A stretch of 64,000 nucleotides of DNA from Macrotrachela quadricornifera (Eukaryota; Rotifera; Eurotatoria; Philodinida; Philodinidae), in assembly GCA_022393335.1 (NCBI GenBank), contig JAJEKB010019994.1, forward strand, positions 36,594 through 100,593, read 5' to 3'. This document shows, piece after piece, positions 1 through 10,868 of this stretch. The notes below the pieces were generated by a model that was not told where the DNA came from, searched no databases, and saw only the letters and a list, made by a program, of their open reading frames with translations. A program made the translations under genes and the position numbers. Positions within the stretch are counted from its first letter, which is position 1. Each line of letters begins with the position of its first letter.

Positions 1-345
1 GTAAACTTCGCCACGTCCAAGCTTTTTCTGAACAATTTCGCTTCCTGATCCGGCACGATTACTTTTCAGTGTTCCAATAAGATACACATCATGTTCTAAC
101 AAACGTTTCGCAAGAGAAATGCTGGTGGAGAAGTTGTCAGCTATTACAGTTCGATAGTATCCGTCAAGACCATCCAATAAATTCATTACCACTGTTTGAG
201 CATGCGCAAGACCTGCCGTGGAATCTTGTTGGTCAGTATAGGTCCCGAAATTCCAAGTGTATCCATTCGTAGCCGCTCGCTTGTACATCTTCACGCCATA
301 CTTATGTGCTTTACCACGAATATATTGTTTGAACAAAAGCATGAC
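1..345 (-). pseudogene. piggyBac-type transposase fragment, cut by window edge
   Basis: The minus strand, read from about 345 down to 1, translates without stops into a piece of a DDE_Tnp_1_7 (piggyBac/PGBD) transposase. Visible blocks are KQYIRGKAHKYGVKMYK, the catalytic-core stretch VIADNFSTSISLAKRLLEHD (its D is the second catalytic Asp of the family) and YLIGTLKSNRAGSGSEIVQK. These match the family core in order. Upstream of about 345 the expected acidic N-terminal region and first catalytic Asp are not readable, so the copy is 5'-truncated or decayed; the C-terminus lies beyond the window. It is a different lineage from the plus-strand piggyBac copy near 41-42 kb, with a different sequence around the DN(F/W) motif. 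The plus-strand ORF over the same bases is a shadow. Confidence 0.8.
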
Positions 346-820
346 GCATTTTCACTTTGTTTCAGAGTCTTATCGCATAGAACTATACATTTTCAATTTG
401 ACTTCTATTCATATTTGAATGACTTGAAATCAAAAAAAAAGTTTATACATAGACCTGATGAAAGCGTCAAACGTTACCTGCTATGCAAATGCGACTAATT
501 CTTTGCAGAGCTAGTCAACAAATACTCATCGTGTTCAATCAGATAAAAATCATCCAGACATATTATTTATGCAAGAAAAATCCATTAAATATCTTCAAAT
601 CAGTGTTTAGAGTCATGGAGTGACAGTGAATCACTATGAATTTTTTTTTTCTTTCCTTCTCGTGTTACATTGGGAGTAGAAAGGAAAAATTTTCATCATA
701 TGAATAACGGACCTGACTTATCGAACGAAAGCGTCATGAGTGACTAATAAATTTTCATCTCACATTTATATATACATATAAATTATACTTTTCTTTCTAA
801 ACAAAATCAATAGTGATGCA
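346..820. other. intergenic, no gene seen
   Basis: AT-rich spacer between the piggyBac fragment and the F-box gene. A TATA-like run (TATATATACATATAAATTAT) sits 30-55 bases before the F-box ATG and could serve as its promoter. Nothing else is recognisable. Confidence 0.4.
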
Positions 821-2692
821 ATGTCGGACTTTATTCCAATGAAAAACAAATGGATTTCATCGTTTGATGTTTTACCAAATGAAATCCTATTGAATATATT
901 TGATTATTTAACACCAAATGATATAATCTACTCATTTATTGATTGTAATCAACGATTACAAAAACTATTACTGGGACAAAAATATCATTTCAAATTCCCA
1001 AAAACAAATCTCAATTTTTGGAAGAAAACTCTACCCATAATTGGCCCACTGATTCAAATATTAGAAATCAATATTGATCATATAACGATATCATTAGATT
1101 TCTTTTCGAATCTAACATCAATAATCATCTCTTCACCATATTCTTTACTTGATGGACAACTCAAATCTATTCTCAATCATCAATGTTTTCAAAAATTGCG
1201 TATATTGAAAATAAAAGATGTTATTTTATCTAATCAATCATCTGATGAAAATGTCTTAGATGATGAACAAATCTTATTCAAAACAATTTTCAATGATAAC
1301 AATAAATTACAAGTATTTGAATATCTCCCATCATTAGGCGGGTTATACTATCGAAATCTTAATCAATTAAACTCGAATATTCATATTCGTTCATTAAGAT
1401 TAAATTTAACTCATTTTCATGATATATTTACTCTTATTGAACATACGCCAAATTTAATCTATTTAAATATTCAATCAGAATTACCTCACGAAGTATGGGG
1501 GGAAAATTCCTGGAAACTAAATAATGATATTAAATTAGAAGAATTTTATCTAAAATTTAAATCAGAAAGAATTGTCGGACATCGACCATATATTTTCAAA
1601 ACTGACGTTAATCAGTTATTTCCTGCAGTTCAATTATTTTCATCATCATTAATTACTTTATCATTGGATTTCACTGGAATGTATTTAGTAAATTTAACTG
1701 ATGTTCTATTCAATGGTATAGAATTAGAAAACAAATTATTAAAACCAATGAAAAAATTAAAAAATTTTTATTTTTATGTTGGACTTCATGGGTGGAGAGA
1801 TGTTAAACAAATTTTATCAACATTTCAAACATTTCCTTGGCCCATTGGTGTTCATCAAAATGCTTATCTCTATTCTCTTCCATTTTCATTCCATAAACTT
1901 AAACATTTTTGTCATTTTCATGATGTTCTATCAAATAATGATGAAATTTTGAAAGATAATTATCGATTATGGTCTAATGTGAGATCATTGGAATTAATTC
2001 GCAGCGATCGAATTGATTTTAAAAGTCTATTTTCATTAATAAAACTGAATATGTCAAAATTATCATCGCTTACTTTTCGTGGTAAGCGAGGTTTTAATCC
2101 TTTTGGTAATAATGGTGATGATGTTGATGATTCATCTGATAAAATCGAACGTATTAATATGCAATTAGATAGTGTCACAACTGTTCGTCTTGAAGGCATG
2201 TCAATAGAAGAAATTGAGCGAATAGAACAAATTCTAATTCACAGTTTTCCAAATTTACAATGTTTAATATTAGATTATACAGAATTACCATCGAAAGAAA
2301 ATGAATTAAACTTGTTTCTTGGTCAAAAACTTCAACAAATCGAATTTGGTCAATATTCTCTAGAGAGAAATTCTCATTTTGGACAAAGCAAAGATTTCAG
2401 TTATCTCTCTAATTTAAGGCATGTAAAATTAACATGTGATTTAGCATATAAGGACGAAGAAATAAATAGTCGATCGAGAATAATTAGCAATTTGTTAACA
2501 ACACTACCAAAATTAGAAACGTTATCCATTTATGCAATACCTTGTAGTGGCTGTTTTGTTTATGGTCGTGAGCAAATTTTTAATCCGATTCTAGATGGAT
2601 TAAATCAAGATCAAATAAAGAGTGAATATAAAATTAAATATTCTGGAGATTATATGTGGTTTATAAGAAACTCTATATCTTGTTCTCTTTAA
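821..2692 (+). CDS. F-box / leucine-rich-repeat-like protein
   Basis: Intronless 623-residue ORF. Residues about 14-50 (FDVLPNEILLNIFDYL, then a second helix ending near RLQKLLLG) fit an F-box, the short helical module that docks onto SKP1 in SCF ubiquitin ligases. The remainder is a long Leu/Ile/Asn-rich array with irregular LRR-like units (LRSLRLNLTHFHDIFTLIEH, LRHVKLTC, LETLSIYAI), broken by an acidic insert near residue 430 (GDDVDDSSDK). This layout, an N-terminal F-box with degenerate LRRs and no intron, is that of the large F-box families of bdelloid rotifers. The likely role is substrate recognition for ubiquitination; the substrate is unknown. Codon use is strongly A/T-ending, like the other resident genes. 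ATG 821 is the only reasonable start, because the F-box begins 13 residues later. A second, broken copy of the same broad family lies near 44.2 kb. Confidence 0.75.
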   Translation: MSDFIPMKNKWISSFDVLPNEILLNIFDYLTPNDIIYSFIDCNQRLQKLLLGQKYHFKFPKTNLNFWKKTLPIIGPLIQILEINIDHITISLDFFSNLTSIIISSPYSLLDGQLKSILNHQCFQKLRILKIKDVILSNQSSDENVLDDEQILFKTIFNDNNKLQVFEYLPSLGGLYYRNLNQLNSNIHIRSLRLNLTHFHDIFTLIEHTPNLIYLNIQSELPHEVWGENSWKLNNDIKLEEFYLKFKSERIVGHRPYIFKTDVNQLFPAVQLFSSSLITLSLDFTGMYLVNLTDVLFNGIELENKLLKPMKKLKNFYFYVGLHGWRDVKQILSTFQTFPWPIGVHQNAYLYSLPFSFHKLKHFCHFHDVLSNNDEILKDNYRLWSNVRSLELIRSDRIDFKSLFSLIKLNMSKLSSLTFRGKRGFNPFGNNGDDVDDSSDKIERINMQLDSVTTVRLEGMSIEEIERIEQILIHSFPNLQCLILDYTELPSKENELNLFLGQKLQQIEFGQYSLERNSHFGQSKDFSYLSNLRHVKLTCDLAYKDEEINSRSRIISNLLTTLPKLETLSIYAIPCSGCFVYGREQIFNPILDGLNQDQIKSEYKIKYSGDYMWFIRNSISCSL

Positions 2693-2727
2693 CGTGAAAG
2701 ATTTGATTTTTGAAATTTCGTTCTTAA

Positions 2728-2733
2728 AATAAA
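2728..2733 (+). terminator. poly(A) signal AATAAA of the F-box gene
   Basis: AATAAA lies 36 bases after the stop codon of the F-box ORF, a suitable place for its polyadenylation signal. Confidence 0.45.
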
Positions 2734-2837
2734 ATGAATCTGGAGAGTATTTTGCTATGTTAAAAATTGCTGAACTAATTTCATTTTTGAAATGAAAGTG
2801 TTACTAACAATTCCAAAGGTTGATAAGATGTATTCAT

Positions 2838-2940
2838 AACTAACGAGGGAACATTTAGGTGCTCAAGCCCTTTAAGGCTCATCTTTTGCCAATAGATAGA
2901 CCTCAATGAGGTATGAAAAACCTCAAAAAGGATTCATGTC
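2838..2940. repeat. candidate left end of a DNA transposon
   Basis: Starts with TAACGAGGGAACATTTAGG and contains ATAGATAGACCTCAATGAGG followed by ACCTCAAAAAGG. The reverse complement of 7590-7692 has the same elements in the same order (TTTACGAGGGAAT, GCGATAGACTTCAGTGAGG, CCCTCAAAAGG). The pair could be diverged terminal inverted repeats bounding about 4.85 kb that contains the DDE transposase pseudogene. A similar TAACGAGGGAACC motif recurs at 20877. Confidence 0.4.
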
Positions 2941-3194
2941 CTCGCACTTTCATTCCTGAGATATCAAATGCTCAAGATACATAGAAAATGAGAGTATTAG
3001 GGTAAAAAATTTTCTCAGTCTCATGCACTGCTCGTGCAACCTACTTTGAATTAGAAGTTAGATGAAATTTTATCAATAACACATCTACTCGTTGTTCATC
3101 AACTCATAGTTTCCTCAAAATTCTTCATTTTATCGGTGATATCGTTATAAACTACAAAAGTCTTACGAACAAAAAATCAGTGAAAGCGTTAGTT

Positions 3195-4837
3195 TTAAAA
3201 AAAGTGATTGAAATATAGTGGTGTGTGGCACCAGCTGCAGTAGATGAAAGATGCCATATCACATGGAGACGCGGTGCATATTGTAGTGTCAAACGAGAAG
3301 CACACTTCAGCTACAGTTTTGAATAACCTCGGATGATTATCTGTGCAATCACTGGCGTACCATGAGAATTGGATTATTCCACAAAAACCTTTAGAAGACA
3401 GTTGATTATGATTGAGAGACGTGAGACAAATGATATTATTACGTTCACTCATGTTAATGTCAAGCTCATCGAGCAGCACATGATCATATAGCCGACGAGG
3501 AATTACTTTCATTTGCCTGGTGAAAAGGATATCCAATGACTGAATTTGATCTGTCGTTTTTCTCCGTATTTCAAGCCTTGCGCATCCGAGAATCGTATCG
3601 TATAACCTCTTTCCGTGTGTCTGTCCTCCTCAACAGTCCGAGATAAGTAGAAACTTCTTGAGTTGATCAATTGACGGAAGGAGAACATGATCACGCTAAT
3701 ACTCGACCAAGGATGTCGTAAGCTTGCCAGAACTGCTGCAAGTGATCACCACACTCAATGCCTTGAAAAGATGGGAGCAAACGTTCTCGCTCATGTGTCT
3801 TTCGAGCTCCTTCAAGAAAAGATAGATTGGCGAGAGAAGATGACCATCTAGTGTGATTGTTAGTTGCACTGTGTAGCTGTGGATAGTGGCATTTATAGAG
3901 CGAACAAATCCAACTGCAATCCCCCTCCCTTGTGGCTCAACATGCGAGTAGAGTACAACTCTAGTTGGATTCCACATTGATCCGTGTTCTTAAACTCGTC
4001 GGCTCTATATTTCGGCGAAATCATTTCCTGACCTTCTGTTTGGCGCTCTGTCACAATCTGTAAGGAACACATAGTTTCAGCAAGTGTGGTCTCAAAATAT
4101 TTTTGGAGAAACTGGCGATTTGTGACAGCTCAAAGGCCTAAAACTCCCAAAAGCCTCTTTTTCTTATTTTAATCTGCTTTTAGAATATACAAATTCCTTT
4201 CACAGAGTCATAGAAACTAATCACAAATCGATCACTTTGGTCACCTTGTGCGACATGATATTATGTTTGTATTTGAAAGTATACAGTCAGCAGCTTGAAG
4301 ACACAAAATTGTATAAAGACTCATCCATGGCTTTTTGAAAAGTCCATCGACGAAGATCAATATCATGCACGGGCGAGCCTTTTTCCCGAACCCGTTCGAA
4401 CGTATCAAATACATGATCATCAATTTTGTCGAGCTATTGCTTCTTTGTTCCATGTTTCTCAAAATAATGGCGAAACTGGTACTTGTTTCCTATCGTCGCT
4501 TTTGTTTTCCAGTCGTTGGATTGATCTCACCATAGAAATTGGCTGCCTTGGTCGTGTAATCAAGTGAAAATTCTTTGCGCAACGCCTTTTCCTCGTCCTC
4601 TTCGTTGCCATTTCAATTGGGATCAAACACACTTTCAACTTTATCTTCATCTTCGTACTCTATCTCATTGATCAATTCGCCGTCGACCGATTCATGATCG
4701 AGGGTTGTTTTGACTTCGAAGGAGTGCGAATGACTATTGATAATCGCCTCAAGTATACTACACAGCATCTCGACTACTTCACATTCACGATTTGTGATAG
4801 CAGTGATGGTCGAAATGCTCAAAAGAGTGGAAGACAA
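3195..4837 (-). pseudogene. DDE-superfamily transposase pseudogene, copy 1
   Basis: Read on the minus strand across several frameshifts and stops, the order is as follows. An acidic N-terminus (from ATG 4837; INEIEYEDEDKVESVF). A basic region with FSLDYTTKA and EINPTTGKQK, typical of the DNA-binding part. LQAADCILSNTNIISCRT. Then about 3977-3696 a core with HSYTVQLTITLDGHLLSPIY and VVITCSSSGKLTTSLVEY. Then LLPSIDQLKKFLLISDC with a stop directly after (3545-3690; the D is the likely second catalytic Asp). Finally KVIPRRLYDHVLLDELDINM to about 3195, with NNIICLTSLNHNQLSSKGF. The family is a eukaryotic DDE transposase widespread in invertebrate genomes. At least four disruptions make it inactive. 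A second copy of the N-terminal part lies at 24356-24770 in the same orientation. Confidence 0.7.
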
Positions 4838-5182
4838 TAACTTCGATACTCAATCAGCAAAAACCTTCACAACATTTGCTGGATTGATCATTTCAAAGTA
4901 TAGATCAGAAAAACTAACATCAACTGCTTGCTTATATCTCACTTGTATATTGTATATAATTGAATGAAATGAAGAACGGTGGCACAATGTAAATTAAACG
5001 TAAAAGAGAACAAAAGAAGAATGAAACTAGAAGAGCATGGTAGAAAGAATGTGAGTATATGACATATTTCGCCAAAACATGATAGCATGCCAGCGAAGAA
5101 AACGGAAAGTAATATAATCGATAATGTATCATTGTTGCCTTTTCATCAAACATTATTTTATGGGTTATAACGTTATCAGTAT

Positions 5183-5345
5183 AAATGAATAACTTGAGAG
5201 TGAAGTACATGTTAAAATTCCAAAAATGAAATAAAATGCAGTTTTTTCATTGATTCTAATGATTATTTTATTTTATTTTAATATAGTAGAATTTTCAACT
5301 TTCTCAGATCTTCAGTACAATCATCATCAGTACAGAAACAAAAAC
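5183..5345 (+). repeat. dispersed repeat, solo copy of a foldback arm
   Basis: About 160 bases from AATAACTTGAGAGTGAAGTA through TGCAGTTTTTTCATTG to CAATCATCATCAGTAC match 43165-43320, where the same sequence is the left arm of a foldback element. No inverted partner is visible here, so this is a solo arm or a deleted copy. Placed just 5' of the transposase pseudogene, it may be a separate insertion. Confidence 0.65.
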
Positions 5346-5384
5346 AAACTATATAAGACGATGTTAAATAACAAGTAATGCTCG

Positions 5385-5440
5385 TCAATGGTGATTCGCT
5401 TAACCCTCGACTAAATTCATTCTATTTATTTTGAGAATCA
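5385..5440 (+). repeat. short dispersed repeat with CGCTTAACCCTCGACT
   Basis: The segment around CGCTTAACCCTCGACTAAAT recurs at 20340-20385 as TGCTTAACCCTCGACTGAAT, in both cases after a GCTCGTC motif. Probably the end of a decayed element; no coding potential. Confidence 0.45.
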
Positions 5441-6090
5441 TTGTCATGTAATTCACCAATAAGTGTAGTGCTATAGTCACCTCAATTTGAACAAATTTTT
5501 CACATTTTATGATTCCAAAAATATCAACCATTCACACTTTTTTCATCATAGGTTACAATTTTGGCTTTTAAGGACCATTAATAAAGTGTTGACATTAGTC
5601 GCTTGGGCTACAGTTGACATAATTCTTTTCAAAAATATCCTACACTTCGTCGAAAGTTGTACGCAAGAGTAGATCATGTTAACCGTGTAAATGAATTATG
5701 GATTGCTTGTTAGAATCTCTACAAGGCATCACTTACGACTAGTGAATATCCTCATCCTATCTTCTTCTCAAACTAACCTTCTAACTATATTACAATTAAA
5801 CCAAATTAGTTCCCAATTCGTAAGAATCTCTAGATTTTTAGTAGGATCACTTCCAATTAGGAATCATAAAATGCATACGGAAAGAAAAGCAAAGAAAAAA
5901 CTACGCAAGCACTATTTGTTGAAGAAATCATGTGTGACGATAGAGATTTAGTTTTGCATTTTGTGTACGAAATCTTTCAAATCTGTTCGTTTGTTTCCAA
6001 AGGAAGCACATTGTCAGATTCCATAAATCATGCAAACCGTTATAAGTTTGCCAAAACATCTTTTTTGTTTTAAATGTCAGCCTTTCAAAG

Positions 6091-6133
6091 GAGCGCCTAG
6101 TCGCTCGTCGGCGCCACTCACGACTAGTCGCTC
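6091..6133. repeat. GGCGCC-centred palindromic repeat, copy A
   Basis: GAGCGCCTAGTCGCTCGTCG, then GCGCCACTCACGACTAGTCG and CTC. The halves are near-complementary (GACTAGTCG at both ends). It is markedly GC-richer than its surroundings. Copies are at 7761-7814 and 20683-20723, and a shortened one at 7135-7155. Confidence 0.65.
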
Positions 6134-7134
6134 TATTATTTATGTCTGCTTTAGCAACTAATAGTTCGATTTCGTTCACTATTCAAGAAAATCATGCCTG
6201 GTTGTGTACGAACGGTTATAAGGTTTAGAATAGAACTTCAGACAAAAAATCCAAAAACTAAGTCTATTTTATATACTCTTTATGATAAAGTGCTTTTTTG
6301 TCGAACTGAATGGAATATTGCTGTAGCCTTTGACTATTATTGTTTTTAAAACTATGTTTGTAATTGAATTTATATCAATTACTGTCCGTCATGCATGTTG
6401 AATTAGCCCGAAAAAAGTAGAAGCATCTCAATTTATTAATATTATGCTCATTTATGAAATATTTCAAGAGCGAGTACCACGTCAAATTTTCTCGATAAGT
6501 GCTTCTGTATATGTCTAAATGCACGAAAAGTTGCCGAATTCCATTGTAGATTTATCGAATGGATTTACAGGACAAGTTAAGCTAACAGTTAAATAAGTAA
6601 TGAAAGGAAACACCAATTAGAAAATGATTAGTCTGTCAATCAGCAAGAAATAAATAGAATATATCTCGACAACCAAGGAAAAATGATACTTCTATTCAAA
6701 ACACTGGGATAAAAGACACAAAGTTTGTGTGACAACTGACTAATATTGGAGAAGAATTACAAATTTTCTAGCATTCTTTATCGAAGACATGTTGTATTGC
6801 TATAATGAACTGAAAAAAGATGCAAAAGTTTCACATTTAAGCCTATTAAGAACTGTGCTAAAAAGAATATTTGTATACCTCTCTATTAGACTGGTATCTA
6901 GCTTTCAGGAGAAATTTCTTTGATTCATAGAAAAATAATTCTCGTTGAGCATATCGAAGTTCATTTTTCATTGGTAGCTACCCATTATAAATTCAATTTC
7001 GTCATCTTTCTAAAAACGTTGCATTGTATTGTATTGAAATTTTTGAATATCAGAATCTCAATATAGTTTTTCAGAAGTACCTAGTAGATTTTTTACAGGC
7101 CTACTCTGTAAGAATCCCTGTTGAACTTCACAAA

Positions 7135-7155
7135 TGAGCGACTAGTTGCTCCCAC
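7135..7155. repeat. palindromic repeat, shortened copy
   Basis: GAGCGACTAGTTGCTC forms a 16-base near-palindrome of the same ACTAG-centred motif as the longer copies at 6091, 7761 and 20683. Confidence 0.45.
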
Positions 7156-7262
7156 TGTTAAATACAAAAGTACCAAAGCAAAATACTTCATAAGTTCACG
7201 ACTGGATATTGAAAATAATCCGTGCAAGTATTCATGTAAGAGTGCAAACTTATTCTGACCCT

Positions 7263-7360
7263 AGTATTCTTTTGACCTTAGCATAAACAAGCAAATACAC
7301 AACCTCTTTTTAGTTTTTTCCATATGACCTTTCCTCCAGTCAAGGGAATATTTGCATCCT
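7263..7360 (+). repeat. dispersed TE-terminus-like repeat, copy 1
   Basis: Shares the order TTTGACC..., spaced CAAACA/CAAATACAC, a T-run, CATATGACC, then TCCAGTCAAGGGAAT with 8401-8490 and 21235-21325, and in reverse with 40765-40850. The shared block looks like the conserved end of a transposon family. Confidence 0.5.
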
Positions 7361-7589
7361 TGAGGAAGAGTACATATTGATTTTTATAATAAACCCGCAT
7401 GTTAAACAAGTTTGTATCTCCCATAAGAAGCATTGATTTATCTTCACACTCTAGGATCTTAATCAGTATTGACTACTTTACTAGTGATATAAACTTGCAC
7501 TAGATTGGAAGAATTTACTAAAGATTTCATATATATTAGTACAGCCAAACTAGTAACACTAATAATTGTATATCTCTGCTTGAAAGGTT

Positions 7590-7692
7590 TAGGAAACCAA
7601 ACCTTTTGAGGGCGTTTAATACCTCACTGAAGTCTATCGCTCGGACATATACTCGATTCAAAAGTGAGGAGACAATTAGGGTATTCCCTCGT
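7590..7692. repeat. candidate right end of the DNA transposon starting at 2838
   Basis: The reverse complement reads TTTACGAGGGAATACCC and GCGATAGACTTCAGTGAGG, then CCCTCAAAAGG, matching the order seen at 2838-2935. See that entry for the reasoning and its limits. Confidence 0.4.
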
Positions 7693-7760
7693 AAACTTAA
7701 TTCTGCTTGAACGATTCCTAATTAGTCTCGAACATACTTAGTTTTAATTAATGATAGAAA

Positions 7761-7814
7761 TGAACGGCTAGTCGTTCGTCGGCGCCCCTTCAGAATGCCA
7801 CTCACGACTAGCTA
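7761..7814. repeat. GGCGCC-centred palindromic repeat, copy B
   Basis: GAACGGCTAGTCGTTCGTCG, GCGCCCC, a short insertion, then CCACTCACGACTAGCT. Same palindrome as 6091-6133, with about 11 extra bases near the centre. Confidence 0.6.
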
Positions 7815-8044
7815 CACAATGTTATTTACATAACCCATTACTAGATTTCTGAGTACTTAAACATCCAGTCTGAAAATAATGTGATTGATCAAGAGCTCGA
7901 TATCGAAAACTTATCATTGGTTGAAATTTAGACCTGAATAATTGTAATTGGAAGAGAACATAAGCTCGCAAGTTTCTGATTCATTGCATTTTCAGCCTGA
8001 TAAACTCGCAAACGTTCTAAACCTAACATTGAAAATCTATGAAT

Positions 8045-8190
8045 GAGTGGATTTTTCAGCTCCAACACTTTCATTGGTTGAAAGCGCAACATTGAAAACT
8101 CTTAATGAGATTGACTTCTGACTTGAAAACCTCTAATTGCTGAAAGGAGCGAGCTCGAAAACATCTGATTTTATGAAATCTGGAGCCAAA
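8045..8190. repeat. degenerate tandem repeat, roughly 30-40-base units
   Basis: Loosely repeated units of the form CATTGAAAA(C)TCT, ATTGGTTGAAA and GCTCGAAAACATCTGATT run from about 7900 to 8190. Too diverged to fix a period by eye. Confidence 0.35.
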
Positions 8191-8400
8191 AACATGTGCT
8201 TGATTCAAAACGCGACATCAAAAAACTTCAATTAAGTTATTTTTCATATAACCTCACTTTGATCAAACGAAAAAAATTATTTGAAAAACTTCAAAACCTA
8301 ATAGTACCATTCGATTCCTCCACCCCGGAAACCTTTGCTGATATGTTAAGATTCGATTTTTTCAAAGTTAAGATTTCTTGTTGGTTTCTCTAAAAACATG

Positions 8401-8490
8401 TTTTTTTGACCTTTGATCTGGCACAAACACACATACAAACGCATTTCACTTTTTTCCGTATCATCCTCCCTTCAGTCGAAAGAACTTTTT
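8401..8490 (+). repeat. dispersed TE-terminus-like repeat, copy 2
   Basis: TTTTTTTGACC, CACAAACACACATACAAACG, a T-run, then CCTCCCTTCAGTCGAAAG. Same block as 7263-7360 and 21235-21325. The following 8600-8740 (AGGTCC, GGGGATACCC motifs) resembles 21150-21215, which suggests two diverged copies of one element. Confidence 0.5.
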
Positions 8491-8740
8491 GTAAAGTAAA
8501 TACCAAATCTATTATTTATTTCGTGTCATTATACAAATATTGATCGCGCTAACCGAATATAGATAACTGACTACTATAGATCCGTCACCTTTCCAAGTAC
8601 CGTATATTGAGGATATCCTTAGGTCCTTAAATAGTGTACGCCGGGAGTATCCTAAGGTCCTCTAGTATTAGATACTGGGGATACCCATAAACCTGCTCCC
8701 CACTTCGTCTTTTTTCCAATACGGTCTTGGTAAAACATCA

Positions 8741-9282
8741 TGGTGCTAGAGGCGCAATATAGTAAATCTATGACAACTTTAAATCGCCCCGAACAACCTC
8801 ATGTTTTAGTCAAAACAAGACACATAGCAGCAATTAACAGAGTTCAAAAGAACATACCATCATATGTAAAAAAGTGTAAAACTATACCCATAATACCATG
8901 TCTTCAGCAACCACATCAACATTTTCGAGTGAAACACTAGCACCCAATCACTCAAGACAACAGCTACAGAAGCGAAAATACCGGCATAACAGCACGTCAT
9001 AACAATGATAATAATCGAAGACTTTACCCTTCAATTTACCAAACACCATCATGCATACGAGAACCGAGACAATTTCGTAGACCTCTGCTTCCATCAAGCA
9101 CGGATCAGGGTAGTTTTCACACAGCAACTTACACAATAACGGACACATTATTTTTCATACGGTCAAAAGTGCAATCACATCAGCAATAAGAGACTTCGTC
9201 ATCAACATGGTTTCAGGAAACTCAAGATTTAATACTAATTTCTCATAGCATGAAAACGCATGGTTTTGGTTTATTCTTCAAC
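8741..9282. other. intergenic, no gene recognised
   Basis: Two short overlapping ORFs (8740-8940 plus, 8948-9148 minus) show no domain or codon signature that I recognise. Nothing else is visible. Confidence 0.3.
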
Positions 9283-9560
9283 GTATCTGTCTTGTGGATT
9301 TTTCTGGCCAACAAACTGAAGAGTTGAAACATAGGCATATTGTAGCGCCTGAAACATACTATCGAATCTCCAATACGAAAATCGATCAATAAAATGATTT
9401 GAAGAAACACAGGGTTCAATAATGTTTAGTCATGCCCTAAACCGACACTATCTTGACCTACTCGGGAAAGTATTTCTCTTGTGAATTTTTTTGGTCAACA
9501 AGTTTAAGATTTAAGACATATACTATTTTGTAACCCGTGTAAAATGCTATCGAACTAGTA
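9283..9560 (+). repeat. diverged tandem duplication, period about 187
   Basis: GTATCTGTCTTGTGGATTTT...GGCCAACAAACTGAAGA...CATACTATCGAATC at 9283 is repeated as GTATTTCTCTTGTGAATTTT...GGTCAACAAGTTTAAGA...AATGCTATCGAAC at 9470. Confidence 0.55.
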
Positions 9561-9733
9561 TGAAAAAAGCCTGCCTAGACGAAGGTTTATTTGAGTTTCT
9601 GTCACGTTACTGCAAAGCTTGTTTCAAGAAATATGGTGATTTTCTCTGTAAAAGACCTCGTGGAAAATTGATTGGTTTGAAGGCTATTTACACACTAGAT
9701 GGTTGATTTTATTACCAAAAGATTCAGCATTTC

Positions 9734-9982
9734 ATGTTGCATCAGAGTATAACAGTTTCAAAGAGCACAGCTAGTTTTATAGAGAAAAACAGCTGTGGGC
9801 CGATTTGTAATCTTATACGTCCCCCTCCTTTATATCCAACTGTGCACAATATCATAATAACTATTATGGACAGTTCAATTGAAGATGAAAATGATAGTGA
9901 CTATTTCGATGATCAAGACAATGGTTCAGATCCGGAAGATGATGACAAAATCGATTTAAAAAATCTTAAGAGCCAACCATAA
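9734..9982 (+). other. short ORF with acidic tail, unknown
   Basis: 82-residue open frame ending in a strongly acidic tract (SSIEDENDSDYFDDQDNGSD, PEDDDK). I recognise no family. Acidic N-termini of this kind occur in several transposase families, so it could be a transposon relic. The acidic tail is the only support for coding. Confidence 0.2.
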
Positions 9983-10868
9983 ATGATATCTCTATAATAA
10001 CTACTTTTTTGTTTTGTCTTCATTCTTATTCGAACTGCCTATTTTTGGTTAACTCTATCTTCTCCCTTTTTTACGGACACCCTTTACAAGTGATCTTTTA
10101 AATTAAATGTTACAGGCGTGTTGTTTGCATACCTTTACATCAATTCTCTTCCGTTTGTTCTGTTCTTTTATGATGGTCTTTTTATCGCATTCTTGGATGC
10201 TTCATTTCGTGTTAGTTCTCACTTAGAGGAGAGTCGAATAAAGAATCCTTTAATAGTCAGCGACTTAAAAATTCCATGAGCAATAATTTATGGAGCTATT
10301 GGCCGCTGCTTTCAGAAAAATCTTTATAACTTCGTATCGAAAAGAAGTACCGAACTCAGAGTGGTTTTGAATTAAAGCTAATATCCTTGCACAGTTTTTG
10401 TCCAAACAGGAGTTTGAAGTTCCATTCCATTCATTTTTACAAGTATTTTCGTAGACTTGATGTTGAAAGGAGCTTTAAAGACGATGGTCTTACAACATTA
10501 AATTACTCTCACTAGGACCTTTTCAGAAAAAACAAACATTGGCAATCCTTTGAATCGAATGGAAGTTATTTCAATTTTCCTTACTGAAAACCATGTTATG
10601 CGAAAAATGGTATATAAGTTGAAAAATCCAATTTGTATTCCGAGTTCTTTAGATTTTCTTGCAATATATCCAAACTACTTATTGAATGTTGAAGATGAAA
10701 TATTTATGTATAGTCCATATTTTTAATGTCACTGAGCGCTTAAAGATTCGCATGAAAATATTTTATTGAATGCTGATGTGAATTAGAAAGGCAAATTTTT
10801 TAAACAGAATAACTCTAAAAAAACCGTGAATATATCTTAGTAAGCATGGTGATATGCCTCAAGTTTTC
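9983..10868. other. intergenic, nothing recognised
   Basis: AT-rich sequence with no ORF above 60 residues and no repeat found by eye. Confidence 0.35.

Larger units (their letters stand above)
5441..7262. other. repeat-rich intergenic region without a recognisable gene
   Basis: No ORF here resembles a protein family; the open frames at 5691-5951 and 5928-6179 are short and of low complexity. The region holds palindromic repeats at 6091-6133 and 7135-7155 (listed separately). Otherwise it is featureless AT-rich DNA, possibly the interior of the candidate 2838-7692 element. Confidence 0.4.

Noticed and set aside
196..498. 100-residue plus ORF at the left edge
   Set aside because: It is antisense to the piggyBac transposase fragment, whose minus-strand translation has clear family motifs.
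1960..2199. Minus ORF inside the F-box gene
   Set aside because: Antisense shadow of a convincing coding frame.
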